Source: JANMZO01 sp963763135
Lineage (GTDB): Bacteria; Actinomycetota; Acidimicrobiia; Acidimicrobiales; JANYDT01
Assembly: GCA_963763135.1 (NCBI GenBank)
Contig: CAVXNJ010000003.1
Span: 400,977 to 464,976, forward strand
Direction of reading: 5' to 3'
Length of the DNA: 64,000 bases
In this document: positions 1-10,287 of the stretch, piece after piece
Numbering within the stretch: position 1 is the first letter of the stretch
Layout: each line of letters begins with the position of its first letter
Program-made: the position numbers and the translations under genes
The notes under the pieces: generated by a model
The model's input: the letters and a program-made list of their open reading frames with translations, nothing else
Databases searched by the model: none
What the model was told of the DNA's origin: nothing

Positions 1-348
1 AATCGTGGCCAGTTCGCTGAGCGAGCGAACTTCGGCGAATCGTTCGGCATACCGTTCGGCTCGCACCTCACCCTCGGCCTTGGCGGCGGCCACCAGAAGG
101 CCCTCGACCGAACCAAAGTGGTAGAAGATCAGCGCTTGGTTGAAGTTGCCGGTTCGGGCGATGGCCCGAGCGCTCGCCCCGGTGATCCCTTCGACATTGA
201 GCGTCTCGATGGCCGCAGCGATGATCTTGACCCGGGTCTCCTCGCCGCTGGCCTGCGACGTGGGGCGACCACCGGCTCGCTTGGCGACGGCGCGCTGCGG
301 ACGTACGGGCGAGTGTTTTGGTGAAGAAATCGTCGCAACCTGGGCCAT
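1..348 (-). CDS. TetR-family transcriptional regulator (3' part outside window)
   Basis: The minus-strand frame starting with ATG at 348 reads into the window edge, giving 116 residues. Residues about 36-83 form a TetR-type helix-turn-helix: EETRVKII, then a recognition-helix region ending in LIFYHFGSVEGLL, which matches the usual YxHFxxKxxLL pattern with Val-Glu in place of Lys. The first 30 residues are basic and probably disordered. The ligand-binding domain lies beyond the window, so the effector is unknown. The gene diverges from the nitroreductase gene, and two palindromes (365-377 and 390-402) sit directly upstream. That arrangement suggests autoregulation and perhaps control of the divergent gene. 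The family call is firm; the target is inferred. Confidence 0.9.
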   Translation of the reverse strand, partial: MAQVATISSPKHSPVRPQRAVAKRAGGRPTSQASGEETRVKIIAAAIETLNVEGITGASARAIARTGNFNQALIFYHFGSVEGLLVAAAKAEGEVRAERYAERFAEVRSLSELATI

Positions 349-364
349 GTCGAAAGACCCTAGA

Positions 365-402
365 GCGCTTTAAGCGCGTAGTGGTAGACGTGCTTTGAGC
401 AC
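365..402. promoter_or_regulatory. Pair of 13-bp imperfect palindromes upstream of the TetR gene
   Basis: GCGCTTTAAGCGC (365-377) and GTGCTTTGAGCAC (390-402) share the form GYGCTTTRAGCRC. Their centres lie 25 bp apart, about 2.5 helical turns. They sit 17-54 bp upstream of the TetR start in the divergent intergenic region, where an autoregulated TetR operator would be expected. Binding by this regulator is an inference. Confidence 0.55.
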
Positions 403-594
403 TTGTTTGCGTTGGGTACGTGCGGTTGCATGAGCACGCGTTTGCGCGCGGTAGGACCCGCTGTTCTGGTTCAGGGTTGTCCGGAGCTTCTCTCGTTTCA
501 CGCTGGCGCGCCTGAGGGGATGCCGGTCGCTGCAGATCGAACAACCCCGCCGCGGGATTGTTCAATCATCGTCAAAACGAGGCAGGATCGCCCG

Positions 595-1329
595 GTGAGC
601 CTGAACGATGATCAGAACGAGCCCCTCGATGTCCTCGAGGCCATGGCCACCACCCGGGCGATTCGTCGCTACCGTCCCGAGCCCATTCCGGAGGCCGACC
701 TCGCGGCCATGTGCTTCGCGGCGTCCCGGGCTCCGAGCGGTTCGAATCGCCAGCAGTTTCGGTTTGTCGTCCTGACCGACGGGCCGAAGGCGATAGAAGC
801 GAAGGCCCTTCTTGGTCAGGCATTCCGGGCGGGTTGGGAAGCCAAAAAGGCGGCCGATGGTTACCGCGAGGGGAGCGGTGCGGTGCCTGACTCGCCCAAA
901 GCCCGCCAAGCGGCGGCAATGCAGCATTTTGTCGATCATTTCGAGTCGACCCCCGCGGTGTTTCTGGCCTGTCTCATCCGGTACCGGGCGGCCAACAGCG
1001 CCGAAGGAGGATCGGTCTATCCAGCCGTGCAGAACCTGATGTTGGCGGCCCGAAAGCTCGGATACGGCGGGGTGATCACGATGTGGCACGGATCGGTGGA
1101 GGCGGAACTGCGAACGCTCCTGGGGATTCCCGAGGGCGTGGCGATCGCCGCCACCATCCCGATGGGTCGGCCCATGGGCGGCCACGGCCCGGTCCGACGC
1201 CGACCGCTTTCAGAGTTCGTGTTCGCCGATTCCTGGGGTAACCCCGCCGACTGGGCCGTCGATCCGCCCGGGACCCGTCATGCGGCCCCTCGCCGGGTGA
1301 TCGAACCGGGCGCGGCGAACGACGGCTGA
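595..1329 (+). CDS. Nitroreductase-family flavoprotein
   Basis: The protein has 244 residues if it starts at GTG 595. The frame is open further upstream from TTG 403, but the extension has no family-like content and would cover the divergent promoter. The N-terminus has the nitroreductase phosphate-binding signature (TTRAIRRYRP, then SNRQQF). The C-terminal half has the conserved helix PAVQNLMLAARKLGYGG and the LLGIPEGVAIAATIPMG strand. Family members are FMN-dependent and NAD(P)H-oxidising, acting on nitroaromatics, quinones or enones. The substrate cannot be told from sequence. The divergent TetR gene may control it. Confidence 0.85.
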   Translation: MSLNDDQNEPLDVLEAMATTRAIRRYRPEPIPEADLAAMCFAASRAPSGSNRQQFRFVVLTDGPKAIEAKALLGQAFRAGWEAKKAADGYREGSGAVPDSPKARQAAAMQHFVDHFESTPAVFLACLIRYRAANSAEGGSVYPAVQNLMLAARKLGYGGVITMWHGSVEAELRTLLGIPEGVAIAATIPMGRPMGGHGPVRRRPLSEFVFADSWGNPADWAVDPPGTRHAAPRRVIEPGAANDG

Positions 1330-1408
1330 GTCTGTCGGCGCAATCAGGGAGCGTGCTATCAGACGGGGCGCGAACCGTGTCGGCGTCGCACGAAAGTAGT
1401 GTTCTGCG

Positions 1409-2338
1409 ATGGCACAAGCGACCGCGAACGGGATAACGATCGAATACGAAGTGCACGGTGCCGGTGAGCCGTTGCTGCTCGTGATGGGGCTGGGTGGTCA
1501 ACTCGTCGGCTGGCCCCGGGGATTCATCGATGCATTGGTCTCGGCCGGTTTCCAGGTCATCGTGTTCGACAACCGCGATATCGGTCTGAGCACGAAGATG
1601 ACGTCGCCGCCACCGACGATCCGGCAATTGCTTGTCGGCCTGATCAGCCCGAAGCGGATCCCGACGGAGTACTACCTCGCCGACATGGCGGCCGATGCCG
1701 TTGGTCTGCTCGACGCGTTACATATCGAGTCGGCTCACGTCGTCGGGATTTCGATGGGCGGAATGATTGCGCAAACCATTGCGATTCACCATCCGAGTCG
1801 GATTCGCAGCCTCACCTCCATCATGTCGACAACCGGTAACCGACGCGTCGGGCGGGCGGCGGCGAAGGTCATCGTCAAGCTGCCGAGGCTCATCAAGGTC
1901 ACGCGGGAAACGGCGGTTGACAAAGGAGTAGAGCTGTTTCGACTCATCAGCGGCAGCAGCTTCGACGAGGCCGAGGCCCGGTACCTGGGTCAACTGGCCC
2001 TTGATCGGCACTTCGACTCCGAAGGCACCGCCCGCCAGACCGCCGCAATTTTTGCGAGCCCGGATCGCACCGCCGCACTGCGGTCGATCCGCGTGCCCAC
2101 CCTCGTCGTCCACGGATTGGAGGACACCCTGGTGGCACCCTCCGGCGGGGTGGCAACCGCGAAGGCCGTTGCCGGCGCTCGGCTGCTGATGTTCCCCGAC
2201 ATGGGCCACAATCTGCCGAAGGCGAGGTGGGCGGAGACCATAAGTGCCATCGTCGCCAACACCAAACGCGCCTCCACCGGCGAGTCGTCCGATTCTTCTT
2301 CGACGGCTTCGACGGCTTCGACGTTCGTCGACGCCTGA
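1409..2338 (+). CDS. Alpha/beta hydrolase
   Basis: This 309-residue protein has the alpha/beta hydrolase fold. The oxyanion-hole strand is LLLVMGLGGQ, the nucleophile elbow is GISMGG with Ser115, the likely acid lies in VVHGLEDTLV, and the catalytic His is in DMGHNLP. The family includes esterases, lactonases, haloperoxidase-like and C-C bond hydrolases; nothing visible fixes the substrate. The last 20 residues are Ser/Thr-rich and low in complexity. The gene is followed 30 bp later by tlyA, so the two may be cotranscribed, although no functional link is apparent. Confidence 0.85.
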   Translation: MAQATANGITIEYEVHGAGEPLLLVMGLGGQLVGWPRGFIDALVSAGFQVIVFDNRDIGLSTKMTSPPPTIRQLLVGLISPKRIPTEYYLADMAADAVGLLDALHIESAHVVGISMGGMIAQTIAIHHPSRIRSLTSIMSTTGNRRVGRAAAKVIVKLPRLIKVTRETAVDKGVELFRLISGSSFDEAEARYLGQLALDRHFDSEGTARQTAAIFASPDRTAALRSIRVPTLVVHGLEDTLVAPSGGVATAKAVAGARLLMFPDMGHNLPKARWAETISAIVANTKRASTGESSDSSSTASTASTFVDA

Positions 2339-2368
2339 ACGGGGTTCGGCGCCACGTAGGATGGCTGG

Positions 2369-3196
2369 GTGCGCCGGAGATTGGATGCTGAGCTTGTCAG
2401 GCGGGGCCTGTTTCCCAGCCGGGAAAAAGCGCAGCAGGCGATCGCCGACCACCGGGTGTTGGTGAGTGGGAGCGTCGCCGAGCGGTCGGCCCGACAGGTT
2501 GATCCCTCGGAACCCATCGAATTGCGGGGCGACGCACCTCGCTTCGTAAGTCGAGGGGGAGAGAAACTCGACGCGGCACTCGACCGCTTTGCCATCGTCG
2601 TCGAAGGGCTCGATGCGTTCGACGCCGGCGTGTCGACCGGCGGATTCACCGACTGCCTTCTGCAGCGCGGAGCGACGTCGGTGCTGGCTGTCGACGTGGG
2701 GATAGGTCAGATGCACGAACGATTGCGCGCCGACCGCCGGGTTTATGTGCGGGAGCGGGTGAATCTGCGGACGGTATCGGTCGACGAGCTGACCGGAGGT
2801 CGCCGATTCCCCATCGTGGTCGGCGATTTGTCGTTCATTTCACTCACATCGGTGGCCCCGAACCTGGTCATGCTGGTCAACGCCGGCGGGAGCGTGGTGT
2901 TGCTCATCAAGCCCCAGTTTGAGGCCGGCCGGGCCGACGTCGCGAAAGGACGCGGCGTCATCCGGGAACCGGAGATCTGGAAGTCGACGCTCGCCAACGT
3001 CGTGGCTGCATTTTGTCAGCGTGGCCTTGTCATGATGTCAGTTATGCCTTCGCCGATCACCGGGGCCGACGGAAACGTCGAATTCCTCGCCCACTTCCAA
3101 CCTGCTGACCACGTCGGTCCAGCCGACGCGTCGGCGATCTCCCTGGCCATCGGCGAAGTGGTCGAAGAAGCCCGGGCACGAGAGGGGCTGTTGTGA
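2369..3196 (+). CDS. tlyA: TlyA-type rRNA (cytidine-2'-O)-methyltransferase
   Basis: A protein of 275 residues starting at GTG 2369. The N-terminal ~60 residues are an S4 RNA-binding domain (RRRLDAELVRRGLFPSRE), followed by a FtsJ-like Rossmann methyltransferase with the SAM-binding segment DAGVSTGGFTDCLL and the VVGDLSFISL strand. In mycobacteria TlyA methylates 16S and 23S rRNA and confers capreomycin sensitivity; that function is transferred by family and gene order. The length is typical. Its stop overlaps the GTG start of nadK by 4 bp, as in the conserved tlyA-nadK-recN cluster. Confidence 0.95.
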   Translation: MRRRLDAELVRRGLFPSREKAQQAIADHRVLVSGSVAERSARQVDPSEPIELRGDAPRFVSRGGEKLDAALDRFAIVVEGLDAFDAGVSTGGFTDCLLQRGATSVLAVDVGIGQMHERLRADRRVYVRERVNLRTVSVDELTGGRRFPIVVGDLSFISLTSVAPNLVMLVNAGGSVVLLIKPQFEAGRADVAKGRGVIREPEIWKSTLANVVAAFCQRGLVMMSVMPSPITGADGNVEFLAHFQPADHVGPADASAISLAIGEVVEEARAREGLL

Positions 3197-4161
3197 GCAC
3201 GTCAACCACCACGAACCAACGGGTGTTCGGGATCGTTCCGCACCTCAAACGTCCCCAGGCGGTGGCGCTGGCGAAGACGCTCATCGCTGATCTGGCCGAA
3301 CGTGGATGCTCGGTACGGGTCCCGAAAAGCGACGCAGAAGACACCGGGCTCCACGAGTGGGCGGTCGACGAGGAGGGCTTTGCCGATGGCATGGAAATGG
3401 CCTTCAGCCTCGGTGGCGACGGAACGATGCTCCGCACCGTTGACCTCCTGAACGGAAGCGGCGTTCCGGTACTCGGCGTGAACGTTGGTCATCTGGGGTA
3501 TCTCACGACCCTCCTCCCGGTCGAGTTGCCGGAGCGCCTCGATGCACTCCTCAGCGGAGACTTCGTCGTCGAGGAGCGGATGATCCTGAAGATCCGGCTG
3601 TTCGAAGGGGCGGCTGGCGCGTCGTCGGGTGGCGACGCACCGGAGCGAGCCAGCCGTACGCTGTATGCGCTCAACGATGCGGTGCTTGAGAAAAGCTCGG
3701 CCGGAACAACGGTGCGGCTCGGAGTGTCGTTCAACGGCGAGCATTTTCTCGACTATTCGACCGACGGCCTGATCATCGCCACACCGACCGGGTCGACGGC
3801 GTACGCGTTTTCCGCTCGTGGTCCGATCGTGTCGCCGCTCATGGAGGCCATCGTCGTGGTGCCGGTATCACCGCACATGCTCTTCGACCGGAGCCTGGTT
3901 TTGGCGGGGTCGGAGCAGGTCCGCATCGAGGTGCTCGACAGCCGCCACGCGACGCTGTTCGTCGACGGCCGCAACGAAGGATCCTTCGAAGAAGGTTCGT
4001 CGATTGTATGCGAACGTAATAGTTCGCCGGCGAGGCTGGTCGCATTCGGCGAGCGGGATTTTCATGCGATTCTCAAGGCCAAGTTCGGTTTGAACGGCCC
4101 GGGTATGCCCGGCCGCGAACGATTCACGACCGCCGAGGCCGGGGGCCCCGATGCTGGCTGA
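3193..4161 (+). CDS. nadK: NAD kinase
   Basis: The protein has 322 residues and starts at a GTG overlapping the tlyA stop. The ATP/NAD-binding signature GGDGT is at residues 74-78 (FSLGGDGTML). The second motif is NDAVLEK, and the nucleotide-binding segment YSTDGLIIATPTGSTAYAFS is conserved. It phosphorylates NAD to NADP in the cytosol. The C-terminal 20 residues beyond the domain are poorly conserved. The last codons overlap the start of recN by 11 bp, so the two are probably translationally coupled. Confidence 0.96.
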   Translation: MSTSTTTNQRVFGIVPHLKRPQAVALAKTLIADLAERGCSVRVPKSDAEDTGLHEWAVDEEGFADGMEMAFSLGGDGTMLRTVDLLNGSGVPVLGVNVGHLGYLTTLLPVELPERLDALLSGDFVVEERMILKIRLFEGAAGASSGGDAPERASRTLYALNDAVLEKSSAGTTVRLGVSFNGEHFLDYSTDGLIIATPTGSTAYAFSARGPIVSPLMEAIVVVPVSPHMLFDRSLVLAGSEQVRIEVLDSRHATLFVDGRNEGSFEEGSSIVCERNSSPARLVAFGERDFHAILKAKFGLNGPGMPGRERFTTAEAGGPDAG

Positions 4162-5806
4162 GTTGGTGGTTGAAAACCTTGGCGTGATTGAACGTGTGGC
4201 CATCCAGTTCGGCCACGGCATGACCGCACTCACCGGTGAAACCGGCGCGGGCAAGACCCTCATTGTCGGCGCCATCGAGCTGCTCCTCGGCGGAAGGGCC
4301 GAACCGCACATGGTTCGCTCGGGGGCCGACGAAGCGCGTGTCGACGGTCGCTTCATCGTGGGCGACGACGAGATCGTGCTGTCACGTATCGTGCCCCGGT
4401 CCGGCCGATCGAGGGGGTATGTCAACGGTCGCCCGGTCCCGGTGACCGGTCTGGCCGAGACCGGAGCCGGTCTGGTTGATCTCCACAGCCAGCACGCGCA
4501 CCAGAGCCTCCTCCACGCCTCCGCCCAGCGGGCTGCGCTCGACGCGTTTGGCGGCATCGACCTCAAGACGCTCAGCGATGCCAGAGCCAACGTGCGGTCG
4601 CTCGAAGCGGAACGGCTCAGTTTTGGCGGCGATGAGCGGGCCCGGGCGCGTGAACTTGATCTGGTCCGTTTCCAGCTGGCGGAACTCGAAGCCGCCGACC
4701 TCAACGACCCGGCCGAAGAGAAAACACTTGAAGCGGAAGAGGATCTTCTCTCCGACGCCCAGGCCCACCAGGAAGCCGCGTCGACCGCAGAAGAAATGCT
4801 GTCGGGGGAGGGTGGCGCACGCGACGCGGTGGGGGAGACCATACGCGTGCTTACAGGTCGTTCACCCTACGACTCGGTGGTGCGTCGCCTTCGCGATGTG
4901 GCCGGCGAGCTGGCCGACATCACCTCTGAAGTGCGGGGAATCGGCGAGGCTATCGACGATGACCCGAACCGGCTGCAGCAGGTCCGCGCCCGTCGGCAAC
5001 TCCTCAAAGAACTGCAGAGAAAATACGGCGACGACCTCGCGTCGGTCCTCGTGTTTCGCGACGAGGCCGAGCGGCGCCTCACGGAACTGTTGGAGCACGA
5101 TCTCCGAGCGGCTGCGGTCGACGCCCAGTTGGAAGCGGCGCTGAAGAAGGTCGAGTCCGAGGCTTCGGTCGTGACCAAGAAGCGCCGCCAGACATGCGGG
5201 GCGCTGGCGAAAGCGATTGAGTCACGACTCCGGCAGTTGGCCATGCCGAAGGCCCGGATCGAGGTCCAGGTCGGTGATGTGCCGACAGACGGCGATGGAG
5301 ATGTCCTGTTTCTGCTGGCCGCCAACCCGGGCTCTGATCCGCTTCCGCTTGCGAAGGTGGCCTCGGGCGGAGAGTTGGCCCGCGTGATGCTGTCGCTTCG
5401 CTTGGCCCTGCTCGAAGGCCGTCAGCTGGTCGATGGCGATCCGCCCGAGACACTGATTTTCGATGAAGTCGATGCCGGCATCGGCGGACAGGCGGCCGTT
5501 GCTGTTGGCAATGCGCTCGCCGACCTCGGAAAAGGTCGCCAGGTCATGGTCGTCACCCACCTTCCTCAGGTAGCGGCCTGTGCCGACCATCACGCGCAGG
5601 TCCTCAAGACGGAAAGTACGACCGACGCGAAAAAGCCCAAGGGGCGGGGAGGTAAACCCGCCGACGCCGGCGTGACGCTAACGACGGCGATGGTGCTCGA
5701 TCGCGAGCATCGAATCACCGAGTTGGCGCGAATGTTGGCGGGTGATCCGGAGTCGCAAACCGCGAGGGACCACGCTGCGGAGCTTCTCGACCGTCGAAAA
5801 CGCTGA
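4151..5806 (+). CDS. recN: DNA repair protein RecN
   Basis: This SMC-like protein has 551 residues. The Walker A motif GETGAGKT is at residues 29-36, right at the N-terminus as usual for RecN (LxxLxVENLGVIE opening). A long central coiled coil rich in Glu, Ala and Arg follows. The C-terminal head carries the ABC signature ASGGELARVMLSL and Walker B LIFDEVDAGIGG. RecN acts in recombinational double-strand-break repair. Its position after nadK is conserved in actinobacteria. An extra basic patch rich in Lys, Gly and Pro (near KKPKGRGGKPA) interrupts the C-terminal head. Confidence 0.96.
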   Translation: MLAELVVENLGVIERVAIQFGHGMTALTGETGAGKTLIVGAIELLLGGRAEPHMVRSGADEARVDGRFIVGDDEIVLSRIVPRSGRSRGYVNGRPVPVTGLAETGAGLVDLHSQHAHQSLLHASAQRAALDAFGGIDLKTLSDARANVRSLEAERLSFGGDERARARELDLVRFQLAELEAADLNDPAEEKTLEAEEDLLSDAQAHQEAASTAEEMLSGEGGARDAVGETIRVLTGRSPYDSVVRRLRDVAGELADITSEVRGIGEAIDDDPNRLQQVRARRQLLKELQRKYGDDLASVLVFRDEAERRLTELLEHDLRAAAVDAQLEAALKKVESEASVVTKKRRQTCGALAKAIESRLRQLAMPKARIEVQVGDVPTDGDGDVLFLLAANPGSDPLPLAKVASGGELARVMLSLRLALLEGRQLVDGDPPETLIFDEVDAGIGGQAAVAVGNALADLGKGRQVMVVTHLPQVAACADHHAQVLKTESTTDAKKPKGRGGKPADAGVTLTTAMVLDREHRITELARMLAGDPESQTARDHAAELLDRRKR

Positions 5807-5931
5807 CATCTTTGTTAAACCGCAGCTGAAGCGCGTGGATCACCGCCACAGACGCTGGGGGCGCGCTAGATTGTTGTCCCGTGGCTGAACGCCGCAGCAC
5901 CATCTGCCGAGCAGAAGAATTGGGTCACGGA

Positions 5932-7715
<1,784 letters not shown>

Positions 7716-7719
<4 letters not shown>

Positions 7720-8276
7720 CCACGAATCCGGCGGCTGATTTCCGACGCCTCAGTTCCGACCCGATCTACGTCGGGCGGGTCTTCACGCTGTCGCAGGAGA
7801 TCTTCGAGTCCCCGACCGGGGTCCAGTTCGATCGCCAGATCGTGCGTCACAACGGTGCAGTGGCGGTCGTTCCGATGCACGACGATGGCACGATCACCCT
7901 GATTCTTCAGTACCGCCCGGCTCTCGGCATGAGGATCTACGAGATTCCCGCAGGCCTTTGTGATCGGCCCGGGGAACCGAAAGACGAAGCGGCCCGCCGG
8001 GAGCTGCAGGAGGAAGTCGGGCTCGCCACGTCATCACTCGACCTTCTGGGTGACTGCACGCCCGCACCCGGGTTGACCGATGAGCGGGTCACGATCTATC
8101 TCGCCCGGGGTTTGACCGATATCGCGGCCACGGCCGACGGGCCTGAGGAAGATGACCTCGTCATCCACCGGGTGCCCCTGGCGGAGGCTTTATCGATGAT
8201 CGATCGAGGCGAGATCATTGACGGGAAGACCGTTATTGCCCTGCTTCGCACGGACCGATTGCTCCGTAAGTCCTGA
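7716..8276 (+). CDS. NUDIX hydrolase, ADP-ribose pyrophosphatase-like
   Basis: This 186-residue protein carries a complete Nudix box running from GLCDRPGEPKDEAARRE to LQEEVGL, matching GX5EX7REUXEEXGU. The upstream strand YRPALGMRIYEIPAG (a Pro-Ala-Gly before the box) is typical of the ADP-ribose pyrophosphatase subgroup. It probably hydrolyses ADP-ribose or a related nucleoside diphosphate derivative. It overlaps pyrG by 4 bp and precedes xerD by 17 bp, an arrangement conserved in mycobacteria (pyrG-NUDIX-xerD). Confidence 0.93.
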
Positions 8277-8293
8277 GATCCAACGAGCGCATC

Positions 8294-9250
8294 GTGAGTA
8301 TCGTGCGCGACTCGCCCGGTGAAACGGTCCTGTCGGCCAACGCCGAGGACTTTCTGACCTGGATGGCAGTGGAGCGCGGCCGCTCGGTCAACACTCTGGC
8401 CGCGTACCGGCGCGATCTGCAGCTGTACGAGTGGTGGTGTGCGGGCGGTTCGTTGCCCGTCGAAGCCGTCGTCGCCGACGACCTTCTCCGGTTTTTGGCC
8501 TTTCTGCAGATCGAGCGGTCAGAGGCGACCGTCAAACGGACGATGGTCACCGTGCGCTCGTACCATCGGTTCTTGTCCGACGAGGAGGTGGTGAGAGCCG
8601 ACCCGTCGATCGACGTGGCGATACCGGGTGCGCCCGACGCCGTTCCGAAAGCACTGAGCGAATCCGAGATCACGATGCTGCTCGACGCGGCAGTGGCCGT
8701 TGACCCCGCCGGCTACCGCGACCGCGCCATTCTGGAGTTGCTCTATGGCACTGGGATGCGGATATCGGAGCTGTGTGCGCTGTCGTTGAGCGACCTCGAC
8801 CTGGAAGATCGGCTCCTGCGGGTGATGGGAAAAGGGTCGAAGGAACGCGTGTTGCCGGTCGGGCGACTCGCCGACGCCGCCGTTCGCGAGTGGCTTGCGA
8901 TCGGTCGCCCGAAACTCGAACCGAAACGTTGGGCGCGTCGAGGTGACTCGGAGGCGCTGCTGCTCAACCATCGTGGCGGACGCCTGACCCGACAGGGAGC
9001 GTGGGGCGTCGTACGCAAATACGCCGAGGCCGTAGGGCTGGCCGACCGGCTGCACCCGCACGTGCTTCGCCATTCGTGTGCGACGCACCTACTTGAGCAT
9101 GGCGCCGACATCCGTACCGTCCAGGAGTTGCTCGGGCACGCGTCGCTGTCGACCACCCAGCGCTACACAAGGGTCACGACGGAGCGCTTGCGGGCCGTGT
9201 ATTTCGACGCTCATCCGCGAGCGCGTGCAGTACGGGACTTTGGCCCCTAG
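8294..9250 (+). CDS. xerD: Tyrosine recombinase XerC/XerD family, probable XerD
   Basis: The protein is 318 residues from GTG 8294. The N-terminal SAM-like domain (FLTWMAVERGRSVNTLAAYRRDL) is followed by the catalytic domain with all active residues: Arg in GTGMRISEL, Lys in GKGSKERVLPVG, HVLRHS, LGHASLSTTQRYT with the Tyr nucleophile. It resolves chromosome dimers at dif with a partner recombinase. The position after pyrG-NUDIX is that of chromosomal xerD in actinobacteria, which argues against a phage integrase. Confidence 0.93.
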   Translation: MSIVRDSPGETVLSANAEDFLTWMAVERGRSVNTLAAYRRDLQLYEWWCAGGSLPVEAVVADDLLRFLAFLQIERSEATVKRTMVTVRSYHRFLSDEEVVRADPSIDVAIPGAPDAVPKALSESEITMLLDAAVAVDPAGYRDRAILELLYGTGMRISELCALSLSDLDLEDRLLRVMGKGSKERVLPVGRLADAAVREWLAIGRPKLEPKRWARRGDSEALLLNHRGGRLTRQGAWGVVRKYAEAVGLADRLHPHVLRHSCATHLLEHGADIRTVQELLGHASLSTTQRYTRVTTERLRAVYFDAHPRARAVRDFGP

Positions 9251-9321
9251 GCGGATCCTGGGTCGGTCCTTAAGTTTCTCAGTGTGAGACTACATATTGT
9301 CGTTGGAGTGACGCTGATGGC

Positions 9322-10167
9322 GTGCTGGCCGAAACGGCCGGGCGCTGGTTTGGTCGGTGGGTGATGGCGGCGACCGTGGGTGATCCGGTTGAAACGCGTG
9401 CCGCCTGGCGTTCCGTGGCGGTGCCGAGTGAACACGGGGGCTGGGGTCTCACCCTCGAACCGGTGCTGCTCGGGCTCATCGTGGCCTGGTCGGGTGGTGG
9501 GCTTGCGTTGGGTTTGGCGGCGTTCGCCGCTTTCCTGGTTCGTACGCCGCTGAAGTTGGTGGCGGTGGATGTGCGCCGCAAACGCTGGCTTGAGCGTTCA
9601 CGGGTGGCGCTGCGGATCGCTTCGGTCGAGTTGGTGGTCATTGCGCTTGCCCTTCTCGCGGTGGTCAGGTCCGCCGGTTGGTCGTGGTCGGTACCTTTGC
9701 TGGTCGCGGGTCCGCTGGTTGCGGTCGAGTTGTCGTTTGAGGTGCGAAGCCGCGGTCGTCGCTTGGTTCCCGAGTTGTTCGGCGCCGTTGGGATAGCGGC
9801 GGTCGCAGCTTCCATAGCGCTGGCCGGCGGGCGAAGTGGTCGCCTGGCGGTCGGGTTGTGGCTCGTTTTGGCGGCCAGAGCGGTCGGTGCCATTCCGTTT
9901 GTTCGCGTGCAGATTCAGCGACTGCGTCGGGGGGTGGGGCCGCGTGGGCAAAGTGATGCCGCCCAAGCCCTGAGTGTGATGGTCGCTTCCGCCGCGGTGA
10001 TTCTTGATCGTCGGCTGGTTGCCGGATTGGTCGGCGTTGTGGTGATGGCCGGTGTGCAGATCGCTTGGGTCCGTCGTCCGCCGATTGCGGCGAAAACGAT
10101 CGGCCTGCGGCAGATGGCGGCGGGCCTGGCACTGGTGGCGCTCACCGCTGCAGGCATTTTGTGGTGA
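9322..10167 (+). CDS. YwiC-like membrane protein
   Basis: It has 281 residues from GTG 9322; ATG 9364 would give 267 residues. The segment SVAVPSEHGGWGLTLEPVLLG is the hallmark of the YwiC-like family. About seven to eight hydrophobic segments alternate with short basic loops, so it is a polytopic membrane protein. The biochemical role is unknown. In Bacillus, ywiC lies beside the nitrate-respiration genes (knowledge of that locus). Here it lies just upstream of a copper nitrite reductase and a NsrR-like regulator, supporting a link to nitrogen oxide metabolism. A half-site resembling the nirK operator (GACTACATA) lies about 30 bp before this gene. Confidence 0.8.
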   Translation: MLAETAGRWFGRWVMAATVGDPVETRAAWRSVAVPSEHGGWGLTLEPVLLGLIVAWSGGGLALGLAAFAAFLVRTPLKLVAVDVRRKRWLERSRVALRIASVELVVIALALLAVVRSAGWSWSVPLLVAGPLVAVELSFEVRSRGRRLVPELFGAVGIAAVAASIALAGGRSGRLAVGLWLVLAARAVGAIPFVRVQIQRLRRGVGPRGQSDAAQALSVMVASAAVILDRRLVAGLVGVVVMAGVQIAWVRRPPIAAKTIGLRQMAAGLALVALTAAGILW

Positions 10168-10240
10168 CCACGGTCGAATAGGCCGGCTGGGTTCGTTCGC
10201 ACGGAGCGGCAGGGGAAGGACGAAAGACCCTATCAATAAT

Positions 10241-10269
10241 TGTGTAGTTGATGAATATAGAACTACACA
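10241..10269. promoter_or_regulatory. Perfect 9-bp inverted repeat upstream of nirK
   Basis: TGTGTAGTT (10241-10249) and AACTACACA (10261-10269) are exact reverse complements separated by 11 bp. The site ends 18 bp before the reductase ATG at 10288, overlapping the probable leader, and an AAAGGG ribosome site lies between. Length and dyad symmetry suit a dimeric regulator; the Rrf2 protein encoded two genes downstream is the obvious candidate (inference). Confidence 0.75.
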
Positions 10270-10287
10270 TCTACGAAAGGGCCGATC

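Noticed and set aside
3868..4842. 324-codon minus-strand frame over nadK/recN
   Set aside because: Ser/Arg-rich shadow of two well-supported plus-strand genes.
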